Origin: Haloarcula argentinensis DSM 12282
GTDB taxonomy: Archaea > Halobacteriota > Halobacteria > Halobacteriales > Haloarculaceae
Assembly (NCBI GenBank): GCA_000336895.1
Contig: AOLX01000027.1
Coordinates: 160,469-224,468 of the forward strand
DNA: 64,000 nt
Direction of reading: 5' to 3'
Positions 8,863-17,819 of this stretch are shown here, piece after piece. Both the position numbers and the translations under genes were made by a program. The notes beneath the pieces are model-generated. The model was not told the DNA's origin. It made no database searches and saw only the letters and a list, made by a program, of their open reading frames with translations. Position 1 is the stretch's first letter; every line of letters starts with the position of its first letter.

Positions 8863-9864
8863 ATGAGTGAGACAGTCCTGCAAGCAGGTGTCGATATCGC
8901 TGGACTGTCGTTCGACCCGGTCGCGGTCTCGGAGCCGCTGATGTGGCTCGTTCTTGCGGCGTTTCTGGGAAGTGTGGCTGTCGCCCAGTATGACGAGCGA
9001 CTGGCCCGTCCAGTCGCAACGGTCGGCTGGGGGTTGTTCGCAGTGTACTGGCTCGCCCTAGCTCCGCATTTCATTCTGATACAGAAGAGCGTCGTCGAAG
9101 GACTGGGAAGCGTCATCGCCGTCCCACTGTCGCTGTACACCGGCTATTTACTCTGGAACGGCCGGGAGTCGCTGCTGGTGTTGACCCGTGCCATCGGTAT
9201 CATGGGCGTCATCTATGTGCCCTTCCTCACCATCGGGCCGCTCCGCCAGATGATCATCGAGGCCGTCACCGATCAGGTCGCCTTTCTTATGACGCTCATC
9301 GGGTACGATCCGACAGTAGTTGGCGGGCTCTCACACAACGGCATCGATATCGCATCGAAGCAGTACCCCTATGAGAACACGTTCTGGTTCGACGGGAACG
9401 AGCGACCGATAACGTACACTATCATTCTGGCCTGTACAGGTATCGGCAGTATCTCTATCTTCGCTGGCGGAATACTGGCAGTCAAGGCACCGTGGCGACG
9501 GAAACTCCGTGTGCTGGTCGGGGCCATCGGCATCATCTACGTACTGAATCTCATTCGGAATCTTGGGATCGCACTGGCCTTTGGCCTCCAGAAGGCGCAG
9601 TTCTTCCCGGGAGCGATCATGGCGCTGTTCGGCCTCAGCGACGCACAGCTCGTGTCCTACTACATTGTCGACCGGATGCTGGCGCAGTTCGGCTCCGTTA
9701 TTGTCCTCGTTGGGCTGACGTGGGTGCTGATGCGGGAGCTACCGGAGCTCACCGTTATTATTGAGGACCTCCTGTTTCTGGTGACCGGAACCGAGTACGA
9801 CCTCGGAACGACGTTCGAAAAAGACCAGCCGGAGTCGAGTCCCGCGACCGCTGGCGACGACTGA
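8863..9864 (+). CDS. artA: Archaeosortase A
   Basis: A 333-residue multi-span membrane transpeptidase that removes the C-terminal hydrophobic segment of PGF-CTERM proteins and joins them to a membrane lipid. The active-site triad is visible: Cys191 in ACTGIGS, Arg232 in LNLIRN and Arg271 in VDRMLAQFG. The spacings of 41 and 39 residues equal those of the characterised Haloferax volcanii enzyme as I remember it (C173, R214, R253). It lies directly downstream of csg1 and csg2, two of its expected substrates, and has its own TATA box. The ATG at 8863 fits a leaderless transcript better than the in-frame codon at 8845. Confidence 0.95.
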   Translation: MSETVLQAGVDIAGLSFDPVAVSEPLMWLVLAAFLGSVAVAQYDERLARPVATVGWGLFAVYWLALAPHFILIQKSVVEGLGSVIAVPLSLYTGYLLWNGRESLLVLTRAIGIMGVIYVPFLTIGPLRQMIIEAVTDQVAFLMTLIGYDPTVVGGLSHNGIDIASKQYPYENTFWFDGNERPITYTIILACTGIGSISIFAGGILAVKAPWRRKLRVLVGAIGIIYVLNLIRNLGIALAFGLQKAQFFPGAIMALFGLSDAQLVSYYIVDRMLAQFGSVIVLVGLTWVLMRELPELTVIIEDLLFLVTGTEYDLGTTFEKDQPESSPATAGDD

Positions 9865-9888
9865 ACTGCGTCGTGGAAACGACAGCCG

Positions 9889-10668
9889 CTATTCCAGGTC
9901 GGCTCCAGCAACCGACTCCAGTGCATCCGCCTCAAGTGGGTGGAGCGAGCCGGGAATGACAAGCAGATGTAGCGGGTCGCCGAACGTCTGCGTAGCGAGT
10001 TCGTCGAGCGTGTCAGCAACCACCAACGGGTCTGGACTGCCAGCCCTGGCCACGACAACGCCAAGTGTGTCCGGGAATGGCTCCGACAGCATGGCGGCGG
10101 CCTGGCTGGCGGTCATGTACGTGTCGTCACTCTCGTCCCAGTGTGGGTCGTCGACCTTGATGTCGAGGTAGACCAGCGTATGCAGGTCCCGGCCCCGATT
10201 GCCCTCGATAGTAGCGACGACGCTGTCCGGGACACCATCACCGCCGTGAGCGTCCTCGAAGGGGAGCGTCGTGGCCTTCCCGAAGCGGTAGTTCTGCAGG
10301 CCGGTCAGCGAACCGGCGGCAGTCTGGGCAGTCGTCCCGTGAACGATTCGGGTTTCGATGCCACGGTCCGCAGCCCGAAGCCGGAGGTCGGTGTGTGTCG
10401 TCGAAACCATCGTATCCCCGGCGGTACAGAAGACGACGTCCTCGCTCTCGGCGGCTTCGAGAATCGGCTCGGGGTCTCGCTCAATGCCGGCCCGGTCTCT
10501 AAGTTCGATACTCGTCTCCAACGTATCCTCCAGCGTTTCGATATCGGTACCGATCAGCCGGCTTGTGTAGAACTCAGCGAACACCCGGTCGGCGTCTCGA
10601 ATGGCGTCGCGCCCCGCGACCGTGACCGAGCGCTCATCATAGAGGCCCAGCCCGACGAATGTGAGCAT
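9889..10668 (-). CDS. dphB: Diphthine synthase
   Basis: A 259-residue S-adenosylmethionine-dependent methyltransferase of the CobA-like tetrapyrrole methylase fold. It methylates the modified histidine of elongation factor 2 in diphthamide synthesis. The start MLTFVGLGLYDERS is the family's N-terminus with the GLGL motif, and VVFCTAGDTMVSTTH followed by YRFGKATT is typical of Dph5/DphB. I placed the start at 10668 because the frame upstream carries no family similarity. It is convergent with artA and divergent from the methyltransferase gene at 10744. Confidence 0.93.
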   Translation of the reverse strand: MLTFVGLGLYDERSVTVAGRDAIRDADRVFAEFYTSRLIGTDIETLEDTLETSIELRDRAGIERDPEPILEAAESEDVVFCTAGDTMVSTTHTDLRLRAADRGIETRIVHGTTAQTAAGSLTGLQNYRFGKATTLPFEDAHGGDGVPDSVVATIEGNRGRDLHTLVYLDIKVDDPHWDESDDTYMTASQAAAMLSEPFPDTLGVVVARAGSPDPLVVADTLDELATQTFGDPLHLLVIPGSLHPLEADALESVAGADLE

Positions 10669-10743
10669 ATCCGGAGTGGGTCGCCGTCGGGGATAAAGGG
10701 CGCGAAGCGTCAGGCTTACCGCCCGTGGTCGGGGAGGGGGAGT

Positions 10744-11724
10744 ATGGGCGTTCCCTGCGTTCGCGTTCCCCGCGAGGCCGGCGAAGAGACACGCCAGCGC
10801 CTCGCCGAGGCAAACCTCGTCGACGACGGCTACGACATCACGGTCGCCGACGGACAGCTGTACGTCCCCGTCACCGACCCCACGGCGGTGCCGTCGGACC
10901 TCACCGTCGTGGAGGCAGACCCGCCGGTCCGCGAGGGCCAGACGATGCCGGCGGACGGACTCGACTTCGACCCGAGCTACGAGCGCATCGGCGACGTCGC
11001 GATTGTCGACGAAGACGACGACGAGCGGGCCCGGATGATCGCCGATGCGATCATGGATTCGGACCTGCCCGTGCGAGCGGTGTTGAATCGCGCATCGAAG
11101 ATCAAAGGCGAACAGCGGGTTCGCGACTGGGACGTACTCGCTGGTGACGGAACAGAAGTCACCCACCGGGAGTACGGCTGTACGTTCGAACTTGACCTCG
11201 CCGAGGTGTACTTCTCGCCGCGTCTGGCGACGGAACGCCATCGCGTTACCGAGCAGGTCAGCGAGGGCGAGCAGACCTTCGATATGTTCGCTGGTGTCGG
11301 CCCGTTCGTGATTCCATTCGCCAAGCGCGGGGCAACCTCCGTTGGGACCGACATCAACGAGACAGCAATCGAGTACCTCCGAGCAAATGCGGAGCGGAAC
11401 GGCGTCGCTGACCGCGTGACCGGTATCTGTGGTGACGTACGCGAGGTTACCGGCGAGTATGAGGGCTGGGCTGACCGCATCGTGATGAACCTTCCTCATA
11501 GCGCCGATGAATTTCTGGAGGCCGCTGTCCACTTGGCAGCCGATGAGTGCGTTCTTCATTACTACGATATCCAGCACGAGGACGACCTGTTCGGACCCGG
11601 CCAGCGAGCGATACGGGCGGCTGCGGAGCCGGCCTACGACGTGACGGTCAAAACGCGCCACACTGTCCGGTCGTATGCCCCGAAGGAACACAACGTCGTT
11701 CTCGACGTTCGACTGACGCGCTGA
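10744..11724 (+). CDS. trm5: Trm5-type tRNA (guanine37-N1)-methyltransferase
   Basis: A 326-residue class I methyltransferase. The SAM-binding motif I is DMFAGVGPF, followed by GTDINETAIEYL (motif II), and the substrate/catalytic loop is NLPHSADEF, all typical of the Met-10/Trm5 family that makes m1G37 next to the tRNA anticodon. The N-terminal region (residues 1-130) fits the Trm5 D1/D2 domains; AVLNRASKIKGEQRVRDW is a conserved stretch. The start ATG 10744 gives the normal archaeal length. It is transcribed away from dphB, with which it shares a translation theme. Confidence 0.88.
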   Translation: MGVPCVRVPREAGEETRQRLAEANLVDDGYDITVADGQLYVPVTDPTAVPSDLTVVEADPPVREGQTMPADGLDFDPSYERIGDVAIVDEDDDERARMIADAIMDSDLPVRAVLNRASKIKGEQRVRDWDVLAGDGTEVTHREYGCTFELDLAEVYFSPRLATERHRVTEQVSEGEQTFDMFAGVGPFVIPFAKRGATSVGTDINETAIEYLRANAERNGVADRVTGICGDVREVTGEYEGWADRIVMNLPHSADEFLEAAVHLAADECVLHYYDIQHEDDLFGPGQRAIRAAAEPAYDVTVKTRHTVRSYAPKEHNVVLDVRLTR

Positions 11725-11770
11725 AACGAACAATTATGTCCACTCGTCTGATGGTGAGGAATAGTAGCAG

Positions 11771-12022
11771 ATGGAGGTGAGCGAGGATGACGACATCGGC
11801 ATCCACGACATCTCGCCGACAGCGTGGCGTCTCCTCCGTGTCGCGGCGGGGTTTGGCCAGCGAGAGGTTGAGGTGGAAATCGACGACATCATGCAGGCTC
11901 ACATCTCAATGCTAGAGAACAACAACCGGAGTCTTTCGGAGCAACGACTCGAAGTGTTGTTCGAACTGTACCGCTCGGAGCTGACCACCGAGCAGGTGCG
12001 CGTGCTGGTTTCGAACTTCTAA
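11771..12022 (+). CDS. Small HTH-type protein
   Basis: An 83-residue acidic protein with a compact helical core (SPTAWRLLRVAAGFGQREVEVEIDDIMQAHISMLENNNRSLS) that reads like a Cro/C1-type helix-turn-helix: the segment IMQAHISMLENNNRSLS sits where XRE proteins have their recognition helix (compare ISxIExGxRxxS). It may be a DNA-binding regulator of its own gene or of the transporter gene 62 bp downstream. An AATTATG box at about -35 to -40 may be its promoter. Confidence 0.6.
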   Translation: MEVSEDDDIGIHDISPTAWRLLRVAAGFGQREVEVEIDDIMQAHISMLENNNRSLSEQRLEVLFELYRSELTTEQVRVLVSNF

Positions 12023-12083
12023 CCATGACCGAACCGACAGTCGATGGACGCCGAGACGCGGCAGCTGACCAGCGGGGCCGGCC

Positions 12084-13631
12084 ATGACTTGGTCGGGTCG
12101 AACGCACCCGCGGCGAACGGCAGCGGCGATTGCCGTCGCCCTCGTCTCGACAGCCGCGATAGCCGCAGCCCCGACACCAACTGGCCTTGACATCGCTGCA
12201 CAATACGCGCTAGCGACGATGGCCTTCGCGGCAATTCTGTGGGTGACAGACGCTCTGCCGCTCCCGGTGACGGCGTTGCTGATACCGGTGTTACTGACAG
12301 TGTTCGGTATCTACACCGAGATGGAGGCCGCACTCTCGGGCTTTGCCGACCCACTCATCTACCTGTTTGTGGCAGGATTCATGCTTGCGAAGGCGCTCCA
12401 GACACACAATATCGACCGCCGCATCGCCCTGCGCCTCATTAGCTGGATGGGGCGCTCACCACGATTGCTCATTCTGGCAATCATGGTCGCGACAGCCTTT
12501 CTCTCGATGTGGGTATCGAATACGGCAACAACGGCGATGATGACGCCTGTCGCGCTGGGCGTTCTTGCCGAGGTCGTCGGCCGAGATGTGCCCGATGGCG
12601 AGGCATCGAATATGCGAATCGCGACCTTGCTCGGAACGGCCTACGCGGCGAGCGTCGGCGGAGTTGGGACCCTTATCGGGACGCCACCAAACGTGGTCGC
12701 CGTGGCGTTTCTCGACAGACTCATCGGCGTCGAGATATCATTCGTGCAGTGGCTGGCCATCGGACTTCCAATCGTCGTGTTGACCCTCCCGCTGACGTGG
12801 TATGTCCTGACGTTCTGGCTGTACCCCCCGGAAGTCGACGACGTGAGCGGGGCGAAGGCGCAGGCGAAAGCATATCTTGAGGAAGAGGGACCACTGTCGG
12901 CGAGTGGTCGACGAGCGGCGTACATCTTCGCAGCCACAGCGGGCCTGTGGATTCTCGGTGGGCTCGGATTCCTGTTCGAAGGAATGCTCCCCAAACCAGT
13001 GTTTGTGACGCTGTTTGGCGGTGCGGGCGAGACTATATTCGGTCTGACAGGCCATCGTGGCGTCCTGTACCTCGTGATGGTCGGGCTGCTCGCAATCCCA
13101 GCACTCGTCCTGTCGGGGGCTGACGACTGGGAGAATCTGGTCGACATCGACTGGGGGACTATCATCCTGTTCGGTGGCGGCATCTCGCTGGCGGACGCGC
13201 TGGCTGAGACTGAGGCGACGACGTGGCTGGCACGGACTGTCTTCGACACACTGGTGGGCGCACCGCTGGCCCTCGTCGTGCTCGCTGTCGTCATCTTCAC
13301 CGTGCTGGTGACGGAACTGTCCTCGAACACGGCGACGACGACGATACTCGCACCGATCCTCATCGGCCTCGGAAGTGTGCTTGCTGGAACGCTCGGCGTC
13401 GAACCGATACAGGCCGCTATCACGCTGACGGTTACCGGGGCTATCGCGGCGAGTTTCGCGTTCGCACTCCCAGTCGCGACTCCGCCGAACGCCATCGTCT
13501 TCGGGAGCGGCCACCTAGAGCAACGAGATATGATACGGGCCGGTGTCGTGCTGAACATCCTGATGACGCTCGTATTGACAGGGCTCGTTCTCGTTTCCTT
13601 CGCAGTCTTCTGGCCGCACATACTCTGGTAG
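12084..13631 (+). CDS. DASS-family anion:sodium symporter
   Basis: A 515-residue polytopic transporter of the divalent anion/sodium symporter (SLC13) family. Two SNTATT substrate/sodium-binding motifs are visible, one in the N-terminal half (WVSNTATTAMMTPV) and one in the C-terminal half (ELSSNTATTTILAPI), as expected for the inverted-repeat architecture; GTPPNVVA and ATPPNAIVFG are further conserved signatures. Likely substrates are dicarboxylates, sulfate or phosphate; the sequence does not decide between them. Confidence 0.88.
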   Translation: MTWSGRTHPRRTAAAIAVALVSTAAIAAAPTPTGLDIAAQYALATMAFAAILWVTDALPLPVTALLIPVLLTVFGIYTEMEAALSGFADPLIYLFVAGFMLAKALQTHNIDRRIALRLISWMGRSPRLLILAIMVATAFLSMWVSNTATTAMMTPVALGVLAEVVGRDVPDGEASNMRIATLLGTAYAASVGGVGTLIGTPPNVVAVAFLDRLIGVEISFVQWLAIGLPIVVLTLPLTWYVLTFWLYPPEVDDVSGAKAQAKAYLEEEGPLSASGRRAAYIFAATAGLWILGGLGFLFEGMLPKPVFVTLFGGAGETIFGLTGHRGVLYLVMVGLLAIPALVLSGADDWENLVDIDWGTIILFGGGISLADALAETEATTWLARTVFDTLVGAPLALVVLAVVIFTVLVTELSSNTATTTILAPILIGLGSVLAGTLGVEPIQAAITLTVTGAIAASFAFALPVATPPNAIVFGSGHLEQRDMIRAGVVLNILMTLVLTGLVLVSFAVFWPHILW

Positions 13632-13739
13632 GCCGCTTTTCGGTGTAGCTCGTTCTGAAAGAGTACTTGTACGTACACGCCTCCGTCCGCCACAGTATCC
13701 TTAACATTTAATAGGGTATGTCACAACGGGACGTACAGG

Positions 13740-13760
13740 CCGTGTATCATTGATACACGG
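13740..13760. promoter_or_regulatory. 21-bp palindrome upstream of the liv operon
   Basis: CCGTGTATCA-T-TGATACACGG is a perfect palindrome with 10-bp arms, located 15 bases before the first gene of the ABC operon and about 25-40 bases downstream of an AT-rich stretch (TTAACATTTAATAG) that could be the promoter. It is probably an operator. A related core (GTATCACTGATAT) occurs at 32174-32186. Confidence 0.65.
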
Positions 13761-13774
13761 GCGTAAAACGACCT

Positions 13775-15085
13775 ATGACTGGAAAACAAGACCGACGCGC
13801 GTTTCTGAAGGTGGCAGGAAGCACAGGTGTTCTCGGACTGACGGGGCTCGCTGGCTGTTCCGGTAACGGTGGCGACGGTAGTAGTGACGGGGGCGATGGA
13901 AGTGGTGGCGGTGACGGTGGCTCTACCGGGGAAAGCGGTAGTGGAACGAACGTCATCACCCTTGGCGGGTCGATGAGTCTCACGGGAGACAACGCCGACC
14001 TCGGGCAGTTGTACAAGGACGCCTACGAACTGACCATCCAGCGCATCAACGAGTCCGGTGGCATCGAGGCTGGCGACGGCAACACGTACGAACTGGATAT
14101 GGTGCTCCGTGACGACGGGACCGACGCTTCCCAGTCGAAGTCGATCTATCAGGAACTCATCGACCGCGAGGGGATCGACTACCTGCTCGGGCCGTACTCC
14201 AGTACGGTCACCCTGCCCGCGAGCGCCGTGGCCGCACAGAACCAGAAGCCGATGGTCGAGGGCGGTGGTGCGAGCCCGGAGATTTTCGCACAGGGTAACG
14301 AGTGGATTTTCGGCCTCCTGCCGACGGCGAACAAGTACGCCAAGAGCTACATCGATATGTGCCTCGCGCAGGACTCGGCACCTGAGTCTATCGCGATTCT
14401 TGCCGAGGACGGCACGTTCAGCCAGTCGACCGCGGAGGGCGCACGTAACAAGATCAGCAACACAGATCTAGAACTGGTCGTCGACCAGACGTTCCCGTCG
14501 GATACGTCTGACCTCTCGACGAACCTTGGCAGGGTTCGGGACAGTGGCGCAGATATCCTCCTGTTGTGTGCCCACCAGAAGCACAACATCATCCTGGCCA
14601 ACCAGATGGAGAGTCAGGACGTCAACGTCGATGCGGCGATGGGAACCGTCGGGAGCCTCAACGACTCGTTCAAGGATGAGGCCGGCGCGAACGGCGACTA
14701 TATGTACGGGCCATCCTCGTGGGCAGTCAACGCGGACTTCGACGACCCGGTGTTCGGCAAAACCGGCGACTTCGTCTCCGGCATCGAGGAGAACTACGAC
14801 TACACGCCGGACTACCACAGTGCGGCTGGCGAGGCGGTCATCCTCACCTTCATGAACGCCTTCCAGAACGTCGACGAACTCAACCCGACGGCGGTCCGGG
14901 ACCACATCCGCCAGACCGAGTTCTCGACAGTGTACGGCACCGTCGCCTTCGATGACAGCGGCGTCATCGACAAGAACATGCTGGTCTACCAGTGGCAGCC
15001 TGAGTCCGACCTTCAGATAGTGTACCCGGACAACGTGGCGCAGTCTGATCCGGTGTACCCGATGCCTGGCTGGAGCGAGCGCTGA
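13775..15085 (+). CDS. livJ: Liv-type ABC transporter substrate-binding lipoprotein
   Basis: A 436-residue periplasmic-binding-protein-like receptor of the branched-chain amino acid (Leu/Ile/Val, amide, urea) family. The N-terminus has a twin-arginine motif (DRRAFLK), a short hydrophobic stretch and a lipobox (LAGC), so it should be exported by Tat and lipid-anchored. A Gly/Ser/Asp-rich linker (residues 30-60) follows, then a Peripla_BP_6 fold. It is the first gene of a five-gene operon with two permeases and two ATPases. The substrate is not certain; the family also binds short-chain amides, urea and aromatics. Confidence 0.92.
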   Translation: MTGKQDRRAFLKVAGSTGVLGLTGLAGCSGNGGDGSSDGGDGSGGGDGGSTGESGSGTNVITLGGSMSLTGDNADLGQLYKDAYELTIQRINESGGIEAGDGNTYELDMVLRDDGTDASQSKSIYQELIDREGIDYLLGPYSSTVTLPASAVAAQNQKPMVEGGGASPEIFAQGNEWIFGLLPTANKYAKSYIDMCLAQDSAPESIAILAEDGTFSQSTAEGARNKISNTDLELVVDQTFPSDTSDLSTNLGRVRDSGADILLLCAHQKHNIILANQMESQDVNVDAAMGTVGSLNDSFKDEAGANGDYMYGPSSWAVNADFDDPVFGKTGDFVSGIEENYDYTPDYHSAAGEAVILTFMNAFQNVDELNPTAVRDHIRQTEFSTVYGTVAFDDSGVIDKNMLVYQWQPESDLQIVYPDNVAQSDPVYPMPGWSER

Positions 15086-15090
15086 GAGCG

Positions 15091-15978
15091 ATGGCTGCCA
15101 CCCAATTCGTCGTCAACGGCCTGCTGGTCGGTGCGCTGTTCGCAGGCGTGGCGGTCGGATTCGCGCTCATCTGGGGGGTCGTCGACATCATCAACCTCGC
15201 CCATGGCGAAATGGTGATGCTCGGTGGCTACACCTCTTACTGGGTGCTGACGCTGGTCACCGGGAATGCGGAGGGGTCGCCGCTCCTGTTCCTGGCGACC
15301 ATCCCGGTTGCCATCGCCGTGCTGTTCGGAATCGGGTACGCGCTCCAGCGGATACTGGTTTCACGAGTCATCGGGACTGACATCTTCCTCACGTTGCTGG
15401 TGACCTTCGGCGCGAGCATCGCCATCCAGCAGCTGGCGATACAGGCGTGGTCGGCGAACCCGCGATCGATTCAGGTGAGCTTTGCGGACCCGTCGATGAA
15501 CCTCGCTGGCATTGTCGTCCCGAAGATGAAACTCGTTGCCTTCGCCGGCGCACTCGTCCTCACTGCACTCCTGTACGTGTTCCTCCAGAAGACACGGACT
15601 GGACGAGCGATACGGGCCGTCTCACAGAACCCCGAGGCCGCGGCGCTAGTCGGCATCGACGTCGAACACACCCGAGCGGTGACTTTCGGCGTCTCCTCGG
15701 CTATCGCCGGCGGTATCGGCGCGTTCATCGCCGTCATCTTGAACATCCAGCCACAGATGGGACTCATCTACACGCTCAAGAGCTTCGTCATCGTCGTCTT
15801 CGGCGGTGTCGGAAGTATCCCCGGCGCGCTCATCGGCGGGCTCTTGCTGGGTTCCGTTGAGGAACTGGTCGCAGGGTTTATGTCCTCGCAGTGGACACTC
15901 GCCGTGACGTTCACTGCGCTCATCGTGTTGCTCGTCGTCAAACCCAATGGTCTGTTCGGACAGGGGGCTGAACAATGA
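15091..15978 (+). CDS. livH: Liv-type ABC permease, LivH
   Basis: A 295-residue inner-membrane permease of the LivH type with about eight membrane spans; GLLVGALFAGVAVGFALIWGVVDIINLAHGE at the N-terminus is the family signature. The C-terminal EAA-like region GIDVEHTRAVTFGVSSAIAG contacts the ATPase. It starts five bases after livJ ends and overlaps livM by four bases (ATGA). Confidence 0.94.
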   Translation: MAATQFVVNGLLVGALFAGVAVGFALIWGVVDIINLAHGEMVMLGGYTSYWVLTLVTGNAEGSPLLFLATIPVAIAVLFGIGYALQRILVSRVIGTDIFLTLLVTFGASIAIQQLAIQAWSANPRSIQVSFADPSMNLAGIVVPKMKLVAFAGALVLTALLYVFLQKTRTGRAIRAVSQNPEAAALVGIDVEHTRAVTFGVSSAIAGGIGAFIAVILNIQPQMGLIYTLKSFVIVVFGGVGSIPGALIGGLLLGSVEELVAGFMSSQWTLAVTFTALIVLLVVKPNGLFGQGAEQ

Positions 15979-17039
15979 GCACGAGCGACGAGGAGTCTCG
16001 GGGCGTCCTCCGGTCGGTCCTTCCGCCCGAACAGGTCGACCGGTTCCTCAGTACGTGTGACGCCTACGGCTGGCAACTGCTGGCCATCAGCACGCTCGCC
16101 GCGGCCGCGTTGCCGCTACTGGGGCTGGAGGCTGGCTATCGGATGACCGTCTTCACCGAGATGTTCCTGTTTGCCATCTTGGCGCTGTCCTGGGACCTCG
16201 TCGGCGGACAGACCGGCTATCCGAGCTTCGGAAACATGGCGTTTTTCGGTATCGGAGCGTACGCGACAGCGATTCTAACAAAAGACTTCGCGCTCTCGTT
16301 CCCGGTCGCGTTCCTCCTAGCTGGCCTGCTGGCGGTGACCTTCGCGGCCGTCATCGGCGTCATCGTCCTCAGGCTCCGCGGGCACTACTTCGCTATCGCT
16401 ACGCTCGGTGTCTTGCTGGCCGCGCAGCAGATCTCCCGGAACCTCGATATCACCGGCGGGGCCAGCGGAAAAATCCTGCTCCAGACGCCGTCGGGCGAGA
16501 CCTTCTACTACCTCTTCCTGGGGGTTCTCGTCGTCGAGATGGCGCTCGTGTACTACCTCTCGGGGACGCGCTTTGGCTTCGTCCTGAACGCCATCCGCGA
16601 TGACGAGGAGAAGGCCACGGCGATGGGGTTCAACACCACCTACTACAAGACGGCCGCGTGGATGCTGGCCGGCCTGTTCACAGGCTTTGCCGGCGCCGCG
16701 TACAGCCTGTTCAACACGTTCATCGACCCCCAGACGGCCTACAACGGTGCGTGGAACGTGGAACTCATCGCGATGGCGCTGCTGGGTGGGTCCGGCACTG
16801 TCGCCGGCCCCGTTCTCGGTGCCTTCGGTCTCCACACCATCATCGAAATCGTGGAGACGTACGCGGTCGGGTGGCAGCTCGTTCTGCTCGGTGGGGCTGT
16901 CATCATCACGGTCATTGGCTTCCCCAATGGTGTCGTCGGAACGCTCAGCGAATACGCGAGCCAGATGGACTACTACAAACACGGCGGCATGGCCGCCACA
17001 GACACTGACGACGGCTCGGAGGTGAGTGCCGATGAGTAA
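15975..17039 (+). CDS. livM: Liv-type ABC permease, LivM
   Basis: A 354-residue permease partner of LivH with about ten membrane spans. LSWDLVGGQTGYPSFGNMAFFGIGAYA is the conserved LivM region and NAIRDDEEKATAMGFN the ATPase-contact loop. The gene overlaps livH by four bases and livG by eight, showing translational coupling in the operon. Confidence 0.94.
   Translation: MSTSDEESRGVLRSVLPPEQVDRFLSTCDAYGWQLLAISTLAAAALPLLGLEAGYRMTVFTEMFLFAILALSWDLVGGQTGYPSFGNMAFFGIGAYATAILTKDFALSFPVAFLLAGLLAVTFAAVIGVIVLRLRGHYFAIATLGVLLAAQQISRNLDITGGASGKILLQTPSGETFYYLFLGVLVVEMALVYYLSGTRFGFVLNAIRDDEEKATAMGFNTTYYKTAAWMLAGLFTGFAGAAYSLFNTFIDPQTAYNGAWNVELIAMALLGGSGTVAGPVLGAFGLHTIIEIVETYAVGWQLVLLGGAVIITVIGFPNGVVGTLSEYASQMDYYKHGGMAATDTDDGSEVSADE
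17018..17025 (+). promoter_or_regulatory. livG ribosome binding site
   Basis: GGAGGTGA is a perfect Shine-Dalgarno sequence lying six bases before ATG 17032 but directly abutting the alternative GTG at 17026. It therefore decides for the ATG start of livG. Confidence 0.75.
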
Positions 17040-17817
17040 GGCAACGAGCGGCCCGGCACCCGACACGGACAGCGGTCGTGCGGTGCTGCGGACGGACGGC
17101 GTCACGAAGCGCTTCGGCGGCCTGACCGCCGTCGACGACGTGGACATCGCGATCCACAGTGGCGAAATCATCGGCCTCATCGGGCCGAACGGGGCCGGCA
17201 AGTCCACGCTGTTCAACTGTATCACCGGGGCGCTGACGCCCGACGAGGGCCGAGTCTACCTTCAGGGCGAGGACGTGACGGACTGGCCCGAACACAAGAT
17301 CGCACGGGCGGGCTTGGGCCGGATGTTCCAAGAGACCCGTATCTTCGGAGACATGACCGTCCGGAAAAACTTGCTGCTTGCGGCCCAGGAGGGTGGCGCT
17401 GACGTGTCCAGTCTCATGCGTCGCCCCGACAGTTCGCTGCTCGCCCGCACGGACGAACTGCTGGACTACGTCGACCTCGGTGGACTCGCGGAGACCCGCG
17501 CTGGCCGGATGAGTTTCGGCCAGCAGAAGCTGCTTGAGTTCGCGATGGAACTGATGTCGGAACCCGAAATCCTGCTGATGGACGAGCCAGCCGGCGGCAT
17601 CAACCCCTCCATGCTGGGGAATCTCATCGACTACATCCGCAACGCCAACGAGGAGCAGGAGTCGACCATCTTCCTCATTGAACACAACATGGACTTCGTC
17701 ATGGATATCGCCGACCGCATCTACGTTCTGGCCCACGGCGAACGCATCGCCGAGGGAACGCCAGAAGAGATACAGAATGATCAGCGCGTGCTCGACGCGT
17801 ACCTCGGGAGGGAGTGA
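17032..17817 (+). CDS. livG: Liv-type ABC ATPase, LivG
   Basis: A 261-residue ABC ATPase. Walker A is GPNGAGKST, the Q-loop is RMFQETRIF, the signature is degenerate (MSFGQQKLLEFA, as usual for LivG), Walker B is ILLMDEPAGG and the H-loop is LIEHNMDFV. It pairs with LivF to energise LivH/LivM. Its start overlaps the end of livM. Confidence 0.94.
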   Translation: MSKATSGPAPDTDSGRAVLRTDGVTKRFGGLTAVDDVDIAIHSGEIIGLIGPNGAGKSTLFNCITGALTPDEGRVYLQGEDVTDWPEHKIARAGLGRMFQETRIFGDMTVRKNLLLAAQEGGADVSSLMRRPDSSLLARTDELLDYVDLGGLAETRAGRMSFGQQKLLEFAMELMSEPEILLMDEPAGGINPSMLGNLIDYIRNANEEQESTIFLIEHNMDFVMDIADRIYVLAHGERIAEGTPEEIQNDQRVLDAYLGRE

Positions 17818-17819
17818 AT

